Shown here: one piece after another, positions 8,206 to 16,885 of the stretch | How positions within the stretch are numbered: the first letter of the stretch is position 1 | Layout: each line of letters starts with the position of its first letter | From: Rickettsia endosymbiont of Culicoides impunctatus | GTDB taxonomy: Bacteria; Pseudomonadota; Alphaproteobacteria; Rickettsiales; Rickettsiaceae | NCBI GenBank assembly: GCA_020410785.1 | Contig: CP084573.1 | Coordinates: 1-64,000 of the forward strand | Direction of reading: 5' to 3' | DNA: 64,000 nucleotides | Program-made: the position numbers and the translations under genes | Notes under the pieces: generated by a model | Databases searched by the model: none | The model's input: the letters and a program-made list of their open reading frames with translations, nothing else | Told to the model about the DNA's origin: nothing

Positions 8206-9138
8206 GTGATTAGAAAGGAACAAATAAAAAGGATTGCTGAAGTATTAGAAACAAATGAAACAGTTACTACACTATCATATTGTAGCAGTTCTGGATATGA
8301 ACCTATGGGATATGAATCTATGGGAGATGAACCTACGGGATATGAACCTATGGGAGATGAAGTGGCAGAAGCATTTGCTAAAATGCTAAAAAACAATAAA
8401 ACAATTACAGTAAAACAATTACAGAGTTTTATTTTAAGCTGCCATAATATAGGAGATGAGGGTATTAAAGCTATTGTTCTAGCGTTAGAACATAATAAAA
8501 CTATTACTAGCGTTAATTTTTCTAATTCAGAGCTTACTGATGATCAAATTTTAGTCTTTACGGACAGTCTAAAGAAGAATAAGACAGTTACTGATGTTAC
8601 TATAGTTGGGAATAATAACGAGATAACAGCGGCTGGTATCCAGCACATTTATGATATGCTAGATAGTAATCCTAGGATTATTACAGGACATTTTTATCTT
8701 AGTCCTGGTGAAGGAATGCAGGAATCTGAGAAAGCATCATTTTTATCTACTCTTGAATCCTGTAAGTACAACCTAAACCCCCTATACAAGTTAGCAAAGT
8801 TTGTTAATAATAACCTCGAATCTTTTGTTGGGGAATTTGATGTTACATCTAACCCCAAACATCTATCTGCTTTAAAATTTTATCAACAATCTAACAAAGA
8901 TTTGTTATCTAAGATGTTAGAAGTAGTCAACCCAGCTATAAACCCAGAAAAGGTTTTGACGCAACTTAATTCGTATATAAACTATAATTTGTTTTCTTTA
9001 ACTGGAGTATTTAAAACTCCCCAACCTGAAAATAATTCTGATACCAAAGGTTTATTCAGTCTAAATGAAGACGTACTTTCGGTGATTGGAGAACATTTAA
9101 ACTTATGGGATATTAAGTCAGATGATATTGTGAATTAA
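8206..9138 (+). CDS. leucine-rich-repeat-like protein, GTG start, possibly 5' truncated
   Basis: Residues about 9-25 (IAEVLETNETVTTLSY) and 50-150 (GDEGIKAIVLALEHNKTITSVNFSNSELTDDQILVFTDSL) look like ribonuclease-inhibitor/NLR-type LRRs, each about 28 residues. Between them are five tandem 5-residue units (GYEPM, GYESM, GDEPT, GYEPM, GDEVA; bases 8293-8367). The second half (about 165-310) is helical and unrecognised. No ATG lies upstream. GTG at 8206 is only about two bases from the gaggag site, too close for a good start, so the original start may be lost. It may be related to the 2522 protein. Role unknown. Confidence 0.6.
   Translation: MIRKEQIKRIAEVLETNETVTTLSYCSSSGYEPMGYESMGDEPTGYEPMGDEVAEAFAKMLKNNKTITVKQLQSFILSCHNIGDEGIKAIVLALEHNKTITSVNFSNSELTDDQILVFTDSLKKNKTVTDVTIVGNNNEITAAGIQHIYDMLDSNPRIITGHFYLSPGEGMQESEKASFLSTLESCKYNLNPLYKLAKFVNNNLESFVGEFDVTSNPKHLSALKFYQQSNKDLLSKMLEVVNPAINPEKVLTQLNSYINYNLFSLTGVFKTPQPENNSDTKGLFSLNEDVLSVIGEHLNLWDIKSDDIVN
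8293..8367 (+). repeat. 15-bp tandem repeat, five copies, in frame
   Basis: There are five successive 15-base units of the form ggatatgaacctatg, alternating ggatat and ggagat. They encode GYEPM-like pentapeptides inserted between LRR-like segments. Confidence 0.85.
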
Positions 9139-9197
9139 TCACTCCGATAGCGTCATTGTGCATAAACGTCAGTTTAAGAAAACAATAATTGAGAAAC

Positions 9198-9318
9198 CGT
9201 CATTGCGAGACCACGCAAGTAGGTCGTGGCAATCCATAAAACTTGTCATATGGATTGCTTCAATGCTACTAAAGTAGCTTCTCGCAATGACGTTTGAGGT
9301 TTACGCACTCCTCGCGAC
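9198..9318. repeat. dispersed palindromic repeat running into queA
   Basis: cgtcattgcgagaccacg at 9198 and cttctcgcaatgacg ending at 9292 form the palindrome. The further flank tttgaggtttacgcactcctcgcg (to about 9318) matches the inverse of the stretch at 52756-52795. The queA stop codon (9269) lies inside the right arm. It sits between the convergent 8206 gene and queA. Confidence 0.9.
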
Positions 9319-10393
9319 GGTGTAGCTGATAAAGAAGCGTTGCATCACCATAACTAAAAAACCGCATTTTTTGATCTATAGCATATTTGTAGATATTAGT
9401 TATTTCCTGATAGCCAGCAAATGCACAAACTAACATGAATAATGTAGATTTTGGCAAATGAAAATTGGTAACTAACATATCGACAATTTGAAATTTAAAT
9501 CCTGGTCTAATAAAAATGTCTGTTTCAAATCCACCATTTGTTATTTGCCCATTATTTGCTATGGCGTTACTTTCTAATGCTCGTAAGGTGGTAGTGCCGA
9601 CGGCTATTATTCGTCTATTTTCTTTTTTTGCCTTATTAATCATATCTTCAGTTTTTTTATCTATATGATAATACTCTGAATGCATTTGATGTTGATCAAT
9701 ATCTTCAGTTTTAACTGGTAGGAACGTCCCTGCCCCAACATGCAAGGTAATAAAGGCAGTTTCAATATTTTTTGCTTTAACTAATGCCAACAACTGTTCG
9801 GAGAAATGTAGCCCTGCAGTTGGGGAGGCTACTGCTCCAGGGTTATTGCTATAAACTGTTTGATATCTATTATAGTCAAATTCTTCTGAATTGCCTATAT
9901 CATCCTCTAGATTAGCGTCCTTTGGTAACCTTTCTCCCCTTTTTATATAAGGAGGTAGCGGAATTTCACCATATTTCTCTAAAAACTCAAAAATTGAGAT
10001 ATTATCTAGAGCAAAAGCCACCTCAACTTGTCCCATTCCAAGCTTTTTACTTATAATAATCTTATTACCAGCAAACTCAAACTGATCTTTAATGGCAAGT
10101 CTTTTTGATGGTTTGGCAAAACCATGCCAATAATTATCACTTATTGCCTTGTTTAGGTATAATTCGATCTTTTTACCAGCTTTATTCAGTAGCAATTTGG
10201 CGTTAATAACTTTAGTGTCATTAAATACCATTAAATCACCAGGGCATAGATAGTCGATTATATCATGAAACTTGGTCTGCACTAAGTGATTATTTGGGGC
10301 AGCTACCAATAAATTAGACTCATCTCGTTTTTTTGCTGGGTTCTGGGCTATTAATTCACTCGGTAAGGTAAAATCAAAATCAGATAACTTCAT
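9269..10393 (-). CDS. queA: tRNA preQ1(34) S-adenosylmethionine ribosyltransferase-isomerase
   Basis: It transfers and isomerises the ribosyl part of SAM to preQ1 in tRNA, giving epoxyqueuosine. Conserved segments are visible: DFDFTLPSELIAQNPAKKRD at the N-terminus, GAVASPTAGLHFSEQLL, LHVGAGTFLPVKTEDI, and NFHLPKSTLFMLVCAFAG near the end. The normal family ending (RFFSYGDATLL) is followed by about 20 extra residues (YQLHRREECVNLKRHCEKLL) encoded by the adjacent palindromic repeat. The start ATG is preceded at a 5-base spacing by aggaggt, which belongs to another palindromic element at 10394-10542. Confidence 0.95.
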   Translation of the reverse strand: MKLSDFDFTLPSELIAQNPAKKRDESNLLVAAPNNHLVQTKFHDIIDYLCPGDLMVFNDTKVINAKLLLNKAGKKIELYLNKAISDNYWHGFAKPSKRLAIKDQFEFAGNKIIISKKLGMGQVEVAFALDNISIFEFLEKYGEIPLPPYIKRGERLPKDANLEDDIGNSEEFDYNRYQTVYSNNPGAVASPTAGLHFSEQLLALVKAKNIETAFITLHVGAGTFLPVKTEDIDQHQMHSEYYHIDKKTEDMINKAKKENRRIIAVGTTTLRALESNAIANNGQITNGGFETDIFIRPGFKFQIVDMLVTNFHLPKSTLFMLVCAFAGYQEITNIYKYAIDQKMRFFSYGDATLLYQLHRREECVNLKRHCEKLL

Positions 10394-10542
10394 TAGACCT
10401 CCTGCAAAACTCTACTTCTGCTGGTAATTTGTGCGTGATACCGGTACTCTGCTCCTCACGTACACTTAAGTACGCTGAGGTTCTCCGTTCCTTGTCTCCT
10501 ACAAATTCCTCAGCATAAGCGAGTTTTGCAAGAGGTCTATTC
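10394..10542. repeat. rickettsial palindromic element (RPE-like) between gyrA and queA
   Basis: This is a 149-bp imperfect inverted repeat. The left end agacctcctgcaaaactc pairs with the right end gagttttgcaagaggtct, and internal ctcctcacgtacacttaag pairs with cttaagtacgctgagg. Read on the minus strand it translates without a stop into a peptide with the motifs YAEEFVGDKERRTSAY and REEQSTGITHKLPAEVEF. I recognise these as typical of the peptides encoded by the large RPE family of Rickettsia. It fills the whole gap between gyrA and queA, and its end supplies the queA ribosome binding site. Confidence 0.8.
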
Positions 10543-13269
10543 AGGCAATACTTCCCCATCGTCACTATCATCTTGCATATTCTCTTCTTCTGTTTCAGGA
10601 CTTTCAGCAATCAACGCAACAGAAACTACTTTTTCTTCTTGCTCGGTTTTAAATAATATTACCCCGCTAGTATTACGTCCAGTGATACGTACCGATTCAA
10701 GTTTACATCTAATTAGTTTGCCGTTATTAGTAATTAGCATCAACTCATCGGACATATTAACCGGCATTACGCCAACAACCAAGCCTGTTTTATTAGACAC
10801 ATCCATATTAACAACACCACTCCCACCACGATTAGTAATCCTATACTCATATGCCGAACTTCTTTTGCCAAAACCATTTTCCGTAACAGTGAGGATAAAT
10901 TCTTCAGACAGTGCCATTTCCAAAATCTGTTCTTTAGTTAAATTTACCCCATATTCTTCCGGAGTAAATTCTTTACCATCAGCTATTAACAATCTTTCCT
11001 CTAGAGGAATTGATCGGTAAGTTTCTCTTTCATCCATAGTGCAGGAGATGCCTTTTAATATGGTCATAGAGATAACATAGTCGCCTGAAGCAAGTCTCAT
11101 CCCTCTTACCCCATCAGAAGTGCGGCTTTTAAATACCCTAACTGAACTAGCAGGAAATCTTATAGCTTTACCAGATTTTGTTGCCAGTAACACATGATCT
11201 TCATCTTTACAAACTTTAACATCTATTAAAAGGTCATTATCATCAAGCCTAATAGCAATTTTACCATTTGATTGAATACGTTTAAAGTCTGATAAATCAT
11301 TTCTCCTGATATTACCTTGGCTTGTAGCAAAAATAATATTCAAACTATCCCACTCATCCTGATTCTCAGGTAATGGCATAATATTATTGATATGCTCTCC
11401 TTTTTTTAAAGGTAAAATATTGACTATTGGTCTGCCCTTACTCTGAGGATTACCGAGCGGTAATTTGTATAATTTTAAGCTATATACTTGACCAATATTT
11501 GAGAAAAACAACATTGGTGTGTGAGTACTACCAACAAATATTTGAGTAGTAATATCCTCGTCTCTCATTGACAGCCCTGACCTGCCCTTCCCTCCCCGGT
11601 TCTGTGCTCTATAGGTAGCAAGAGGTACGCGTTTAATATAACCGCCTAATGTTACGGTCACAACCATTTCTTCTCTTTGGATAAGATCCTCTATATCCTG
11701 ATCGAAGTCACCAAATTCAATACTAGTAAGACGTGGTGTAGCGAATTCATCTTTAATTCTAATTAACTCGTTTTTTAAAATTTCTAGAAGTCTCTCACGT
11801 GATGATAAAATAGCAGTATAGCCTGTAATTTCCTCAGCAATTTCTGCTAGATCATTTTCTAATTTATTCTTCTCCATAGCAGTTAAACGTTGTAACCGCA
11901 TTTCAAGAATAGCTTTGGTCTGTGTTTCAGTAAAATAACAGTTACCATCATCGGCTATCACCGCTCTATCATCAACAAGTTTTACTAAATTTATGATAGT
12001 TGAGGCATCCCAAGTTCTTTGCATTAATTGCTCTTTAGCACTTGCCGGATCACTTGAAGATTTAATAATTCTAATAACTTCATCAATGTTACTAACTGCA
12101 ATAATTAGTCCCAATAAAATATGAGCTTTATCCCGAGCCTTATTTAATAAATATATCGTTCTCCGAGTGATTACTATTTCTCTAAAATTAACAAAAGCCG
12201 CTATTACTTCTTTTAAGTTCATAACTTCTGGTAGCCCGTCTTTTAGAGCTAACATAATCACCCCAAAACTGGTTTGTAACTGAGTATAAGAATATATTTG
12301 GTTTAGCACTACTTCGGCTACCACGTCTTTCTTTATTTCAATTACTACTCTAATACCATCTTTATTTGATTCATCTCTAAGATCGCTGATACCCTCTATC
12401 CGTTTTTCTTTGACTAATTCAGCAATTTTCTCAACTAATTTAGCTTTATTAACCATATATGGTATTTCTGTAATAATAATAGCCTGTCTATTATTAGCAA
12501 TCTCTTCAATTTCTGCCCGACCTCTAGTTAGAATACTCCCCCTGCCCGTTAAATAAGCTGACCTAATAGCGCTTGTACCAAGCACAATACAAGCAGTCGG
12601 AAAGTCAGGTCCTTTAACCACTGACATAAGATCTAATATTTCTATATCATTATTATCAACATATAGGCAGCAAGCATCAATAATTTCTCCAAGATTATGA
12701 GGTGGAATGTTAGTAGCCATACCCACAGCAATACCATTAGTGCCATTCACTAAGAGATTTGGAAACATTGATGGCAATACTGTAGGCTCTCTCTCAGAAC
12801 CATCATAATTTGGAGCAAAATCAACGGTTTCTTTGTCAATATCTTCAAGCAATGTATGAGTGACTTTAGCCAGTCTTGACTCTGTATACCTCATAGCAGC
12901 AGGTGCATCACCATCTCTCGAACCAAAATTACCTTGACCATTAATTAGTGGTAATCTTAAAGAAAAATCCTGTGCCATTCTCACTAATGAGTCATAAATT
13001 GCCGCATCACCATGTGGATGATATTTACCCATTACATCACCAATAATTCTCGCTGACTTACGATGAGGTTTGTTAAAGTAGTTAGAAGCTTCATACATTG
13101 CATAAAGGATTCTGCGATGTACTGGCTTTAGACCATCGCGTACATCTGGAATAGCCCTACTGACAATTACACTCATTGCATAATCTAAGTATGAGCCTTT
13201 CATCTCATCTTCAATGTTAACAGATATTAAGTTTTGATGATCTATAATAGCCACAGTTAGAACCCACAT
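10537..13269 (-). CDS. gyrA: DNA gyrase subunit A
   Basis: This is the breakage-reunion subunit of the type II topoisomerase that introduces negative supercoils. The 910 residues are of normal length. The active tyrosine lies in AAMRYTESRL (Y128). The quinolone-resistance region reads HPHGDAAIYDSL: alanine (A89) stands where E. coli has Ser83, while the Asp87 equivalent is kept. The C-terminal domain has the GyrA-box QNRGGKGRSGL and an acidic tail ending EVLPE. No clear ribosome site precedes the ATG at 13269. A GTG five codons later (VAIIDHQN) is an alternative start. It lies upstream of queA, separated by an RPE. Confidence 0.97.
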   Translation of the reverse strand: MWVLTVAIIDHQNLISVNIEDEMKGSYLDYAMSVIVSRAIPDVRDGLKPVHRRILYAMYEASNYFNKPHRKSARIIGDVMGKYHPHGDAAIYDSLVRMAQDFSLRLPLINGQGNFGSRDGDAPAAMRYTESRLAKVTHTLLEDIDKETVDFAPNYDGSEREPTVLPSMFPNLLVNGTNGIAVGMATNIPPHNLGEIIDACCLYVDNNDIEILDLMSVVKGPDFPTACIVLGTSAIRSAYLTGRGSILTRGRAEIEEIANNRQAIIITEIPYMVNKAKLVEKIAELVKEKRIEGISDLRDESNKDGIRVVIEIKKDVVAEVVLNQIYSYTQLQTSFGVIMLALKDGLPEVMNLKEVIAAFVNFREIVITRRTIYLLNKARDKAHILLGLIIAVSNIDEVIRIIKSSSDPASAKEQLMQRTWDASTIINLVKLVDDRAVIADDGNCYFTETQTKAILEMRLQRLTAMEKNKLENDLAEIAEEITGYTAILSSRERLLEILKNELIRIKDEFATPRLTSIEFGDFDQDIEDLIQREEMVVTVTLGGYIKRVPLATYRAQNRGGKGRSGLSMRDEDITTQIFVGSTHTPMLFFSNIGQVYSLKLYKLPLGNPQSKGRPIVNILPLKKGEHINNIMPLPENQDEWDSLNIIFATSQGNIRRNDLSDFKRIQSNGKIAIRLDDNDLLIDVKVCKDEDHVLLATKSGKAIRFPASSVRVFKSRTSDGVRGMRLASGDYVISMTILKGISCTMDERETYRSIPLEERLLIADGKEFTPEEYGVNLTKEQILEMALSEEFILTVTENGFGKRSSAYEYRITNRGGSGVVNMDVSNKTGLVVGVMPVNMSDELMLITNNGKLIRCKLESVRITGRNTSGVILFKTEQEEKVVSVALIAESPETEEENMQDDSDDGEVLPE

Positions 13270-13435
13270 TTATTAAAGTAATATTCGAATGGTTTAAGTA
13301 TAGTACATATTCGGAAAGAAATCTATCGTTGAATGAGCATAGACTAGCTAGGAAAGATATTTTTTAAGATGATTGAGATTATATATGTAATGATATATAA
13401 TAATTATTTGAGGTAAGTATATTTAGGAAATATTT

Positions 13436-13603
13436 ATGGCCAATGAAAAACTAACATGGATGGAAATTTTTGAAAAATTGTCACTAATACCAACAGGGGA
13501 TTTTTTTGATAAAGAAGGTAGAGCAGATTCACCAACTGAAGAAAAAGGGGAATTAAACAAACCTAAATATAATGATACATATCCCTACTTCAGTGATTTT
13601 TGA
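13436..13603 (+). CDS. small hypothetical protein (55 residues)
   Basis: An ATG preceded by taggaaatattt opens a 55-codon frame reading MANEKLTWMEIFEKLSLIPT..., ending DTYPYFSDF then TGA. The composition is acidic and soluble, with no signal peptide. An AT-rich upstream region (taatgatatataataatt) could hold a promoter. I recognise no family. It stands alone between the divergent gyrA start and a palindromic repeat. Confidence 0.4.
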   Translation: MANEKLTWMEIFEKLSLIPTGDFFDKEGRADSPTEEKGELNKPKYNDTYPYFSDF

Positions 13604-13659
13604 TAAGGTACAAGTCTGAAAGACCGATTGTATAAGGGTATAAGATTCTAAGGCTGACA

Positions 13660-13791
13660 TCTCCTCGCAATGACGATTGTGTAATAAGTACTCTTGTCAT
13701 TGCGAGACCACGCAAGTAGGTCTTGGCAATCCATTTCTAATCACTTTCCTGGATTGCTTCGTTGCCACAAAGTGGCTCCTCGCAATGACAT
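13660..13791. repeat. dispersed palindromic repeat with a half copy in front
   Basis: A half copy (tctcctcgcaatgacg, 13660-13675) precedes a full palindrome from tgtcattgcgagaccacg (13694) to ggctcctcgcaatgaca (13790). The right flank cttgtactttaactttttt ccgtgaacactcac recurs at 37121 and, inverted, at 49797. Together with the 55-codon ORF this accounts for the 13270-13845 gap. Confidence 0.9.
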
Positions 13792-13845
13792 CTTGTACTT
13801 TAACTTTTTTCCGTGAACACTCACATTCAACCTACAACTGTAGTA

Positions 13846-15183
13846 CTAGATAGCCTCTTTTGTCACTTTGGAATGTCTGAACTTTAGATAAATTGGCAGG
13901 CTAAATAATGTTAACACTCTTATGACATAGTAGTAACGGTAATCACATGCCATAGTAGCAAAAAATAATACTACCGAAAAGACAAGACCTATCGCAACAA
14001 TATAAGTTAAAATAACCTTCTCAGGATTATTAGATTGTTTATTTGTTAAAATAGCTGCTAAATAAACAAATATTAGTATAAAGCTAATAAAATTCTTAGT
14101 TATTAGCCTTGGAAATGCTTTTAAGTAGGCTATCACTAGGTCTTTTACATGATTCTTTTTAAGATAAATGCCATATTTTTCAGCTTCATTAGGATCAATA
14201 AATAAATCGTCACTATAATACTCTGCACTCTTCATTAATAAGATGAAATTCTTTATACGATGTTTAAGAAAAGCTAGTGGATAATGGGTTGCAGCTTTTA
14301 CATAACTAGATTCCAGCTCTTGTAGCTTTATAGGGTCTGATGTTGAATTATAAATTCGAACATCACCAAAAACTAAAGCATTAACTAAAGTTGGTGTATA
14401 GAGGGATTTAAGCTTTTCAAAACTATATAAATTTTTATCTTCTTTGACATAATCTGGTAGTAAATCATCATTATCTATTGCAACAATCACGCCTGCTATG
14501 TCAAATAGTTGGCGTAATTGGTTTGCATGACTATCCGTAGAAAAATGCTTAGCAAGATAATTATTCCCCTCTATTATTACTAAAGAAAGAATAATAGTTA
14601 CTATTATCCTAATAAACCAGTTAGCTTTAAGAGAAACTGATAATACAAACAAAATTAAAATTGGGGCAATAAATTGTGCTTGAAATTTAACACCAACAAC
14701 ATAAAAAATAACTAATAACAGTCCAATAGCTGCCAAATAAGATGGTCGTTTTTGATGATAGCTATAAAAAATACAACTAGCTATTACAAAAAAACTACCT
14801 AAGCCAAACCCTATATCTTTCCAAATTACACCGGATTGAGCTAATATATTTGGAAGAAATGGTATTACAAAATAAAGATATCTATATTTATTTTGTCGAT
14901 CAGCATAAAAAAGCAATAATACCCCACCCCACAACAATACTAAATGCCATAATAGCATTATCTGTGGCCCTTGATAGATATGATTGAGTAACGACCATAT
15001 CATTGACATTAAAGGTGGATGATGAGAAAAATAATTTCCACTAATACTTTGTTCATATTGAGAAAAGCTATCAACCGTCATTCCACCAGGATAGGCTGAT
15101 AGAAAGTGAAAAAACATTAAAGTGAAACATAAAATTATGGGATAATATTTACGCCAAAATTCTGTATAAAAAATATTTTTCAT
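13846..15183 (-). CDS. multi-pass membrane protein, GT-C glycosyltransferase-like, paralog 1
   Basis: The 445-residue protein has about ten hydrophobic spans. After the first span, a loop with PGGMTVDSFSQYEQSISGNY and SHHPPLM resembles the first periplasmic loop of GT-C type glycosyltransferases or related DUF families (acidic residue plus HHP), but I cannot name the family. A large loop (about 225-330) contains the conserved DNDDLLPDYVKEDKNLYSFEKL. The ribosome site caaggatt lies upstream of the ATG. It is a tandem duplicate of the next gene (15219-16667), with matching upstream sequence. This copy lacks the 35-residue insertion present in its neighbour. Confidence 0.7.
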   Translation of the reverse strand: MKNIFYTEFWRKYYPIILCFTLMFFHFLSAYPGGMTVDSFSQYEQSISGNYFSHHPPLMSMIWSLLNHIYQGPQIMLLWHLVLLWGGVLLLFYADRQNKYRYLYFVIPFLPNILAQSGVIWKDIGFGLGSFFVIASCIFYSYHQKRPSYLAAIGLLLVIFYVVGVKFQAQFIAPILILFVLSVSLKANWFIRIIVTIILSLVIIEGNNYLAKHFSTDSHANQLRQLFDIAGVIVAIDNDDLLPDYVKEDKNLYSFEKLKSLYTPTLVNALVFGDVRIYNSTSDPIKLQELESSYVKAATHYPLAFLKHRIKNFILLMKSAEYYSDDLFIDPNEAEKYGIYLKKNHVKDLVIAYLKAFPRLITKNFISFILIFVYLAAILTNKQSNNPEKVILTYIVAIGLVFSVVLFFATMACDYRYYYVIRVLTLFSLPIYLKFRHSKVTKEAI

Positions 15184-15218
15184 AATTTAAAAATCCTTGA
15201 GATATTATAAATTCTCGC

Positions 15219-16667
15219 CTATACACCTACACGGGAATGAAATTTGTTACTTCCATGTCTAAACTTCAGATAAATTGGCAGACTAAATAATGTTAACACT
15301 CTTATTACATAGTAGTAACGGTAATCAGATGCCATAGTAGCAAAAAGTAATACTACCGAAAACACAAGACCTATAGCAACAATATAAGTTAAAATAACTT
15401 TTTCAGGATTATAGTCAATTGATGAGAAGTTGGGGACGTCGTCACTCATCGCTCGCCTATTACTTATAGGTGTCGCTCCATCGCTCCTAGCCCCAAATTC
15501 TCCTGAATTGACTATATCAGATTGTTTATTTGTTAAAATAGCTGTTAAATAAACAAATATTAGTATAAAACTAATAAGGTTGGTTGTTAAAATCCATGGG
15601 TATTTTTTTAAATATTTTGTTATCGCCTTTTTTAAGTGATTATTCTTAATATCTATATTATGTTTTTGAGCTTCGGTAGAATCAATAAAGCCATAGCGAT
15701 AGAATCGCGTTTTGGTCATTAAAAAAGCAAAATTGACCATTCGATGTTTTAAAAAAATTAGAGGATAGTACATTATAGCTTTTATATAAGCAGACTGCAT
15801 ATCTTGCAATTTTATAGGGTATGATGTTGAATTATAAATCCTAGTATCACCAAAGATTAATGTATCAACCCACCTTGCAGTATATTGTGCCTTGAGCTTT
15901 TCAAAACTATATAAATTTTTGTCTTCTTTAACATAGTCTGGTAATAAATCATCATTATTTATGGCGACACTCACTCCAGCAACATCAAAAAATTGAGGTA
16001 ATTGCTCTGAATGACCCTCTGTAGAAAAATATTTAGCAAGTGTAATATTACCATATATGATTATTACGGAAATAATACTAGTAGCTGTTATTCTTATCAA
16101 AATATTGGTTTTAAGATAAACTGACAATATAAACAAAATCAAAATTGGTGCAATAAATTTAGCTTGAAATTTAACCCCAACAATATAAAAGCAAATCAAT
16201 AATAATCCAACAATCACCCATAAAGGTGGTGTTTTTTGTCGATAAGTAAAAAAAATACAAGTAGCTATGCAGAAGAAACTACCTAAGGCAAAAACTACAT
16301 CTTTCCAAATTGTTGCAGATTGAGACAATATATTAGGCGAAAGGGCAATTACCAAATATAAATATCTATATTTATTTTGTTGATCTGCATACAGAAGTAG
16401 TAGTATTCCACCCCATAAAAATGCTAAATCTACCAATAGCATCAATTGTGGACCTTGATGGATATGATTAATTAACGACCATACTATTGACATTAAAGAT
16501 GGGTGATGAGAATTATAATTTCCACTAATACTCTGCTGATATTGATCAAAACTATCAGATGACATACCACCAGGATAGGCTGATAAAAAATGAAAAACCA
16601 TTAAGACGAAACATAAAATGACGGGATAATATTTACGCCAAAATTCTGTATAAAAAATATTTTTCAC
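15219..16667 (-). CDS. multi-pass membrane protein, GT-C glycosyltransferase-like, paralog 2 with palindromic-element insertion
   Basis: The 482-residue paralog of the 13846 gene has the same start (MKNIFYTEFWRKYYP) and the same loops (PGGMSSDSFDQYQQSISGNY; NNDDLLPDYVKEDKN). Between the shared segments VYLTAILTNKQS and NPEKVILTYIVAIG it carries 36 residues (DIVNSGEFGARSDG ... FSSIDY) where the paralog has a single Asn. That stretch is a 107-bp palindromic element in frame. The C-terminus (SNKFHSRVGV) also differs from the paralog (KVTKEAI) and runs into a cattcccgtgtagg repeat remnant. Whether the product still works is unknown. Confidence 0.7.
   Translation of the reverse strand: MKNIFYTEFWRKYYPVILCFVLMVFHFLSAYPGGMSSDSFDQYQQSISGNYNSHHPSLMSIVWSLINHIHQGPQLMLLVDLAFLWGGILLLLYADQQNKYRYLYLVIALSPNILSQSATIWKDVVFALGSFFCIATCIFFTYRQKTPPLWVIVGLLLICFYIVGVKFQAKFIAPILILFILSVYLKTNILIRITATSIISVIIIYGNITLAKYFSTEGHSEQLPQFFDVAGVSVAINNDDLLPDYVKEDKNLYSFEKLKAQYTARWVDTLIFGDTRIYNSTSYPIKLQDMQSAYIKAIMYYPLIFLKHRMVNFAFLMTKTRFYRYGFIDSTEAQKHNIDIKNNHLKKAITKYLKKYPWILTTNLISFILIFVYLTAILTNKQSDIVNSGEFGARSDGATPISNRRAMSDDVPNFSSIDYNPEKVILTYIVAIGLVFSVVLLFATMASDYRYYYVIRVLTLFSLPIYLKFRHGSNKFHSRVGV
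15410..15516. repeat. 107-bp palindromic element inserted in frame in a coding region
   Basis: The termini tatagtcaatt and aattgactata are perfect 11-bp inverted repeats, and the interior (gagaagttgggg / ccccaaattctcc; cgcctat / ataggtg) is imperfectly palindromic. A second copy at 53227-53333 differs at about three positions. The adjacent paralog gives the empty-site sequence caggattattagattg. Confidence 0.92.
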
Positions 16668-16701
16668 AATCTTAAAAATCCTTGAGATAATCTATTCTTA
16701 T

Positions 16702-16743
16702 GGAATGGATTGTTTCAACCCTTGCATAGTTTCGCAATGACGC
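16702..16743. repeat. dispersed palindromic repeat, partial copy
   Basis: A right half with decayed arms: atggattgtttcaaccc ... tttcgcaatgacg. The gap 16668-16998 contains this and two further copies and no gene. Confidence 0.7.
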
Positions 16744-16757
16744 ATAGGTATCTCAAG

Positions 16758-16849
16758 CGTCATTGCGAGAAGGCTTAAGCCTCCGAAGCAATCCATTTAA
16801 TCGTTTTTTCTGGATTGCTTCGTCGACCTAAGGTCTCCTCGCAATGACG
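16758..16849. repeat. dispersed palindromic repeat
   Basis: A full copy from cgtcattgcgagaaggct to tctcctcgcaatgacg, with the core gcaatccattt ... tctggattgcttcg. Confidence 0.92.
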
Positions 16850-16885
16850 ACTTTTTTACTTTATTTTCTTAAACTAACGCCTATG

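Noticed and set aside
10380-10610. 76-codon minus-strand ORF between gyrA and queA
   Set aside because: It is the translation of the palindromic element joined to out-of-frame gyrA sequence, not an independent gene.
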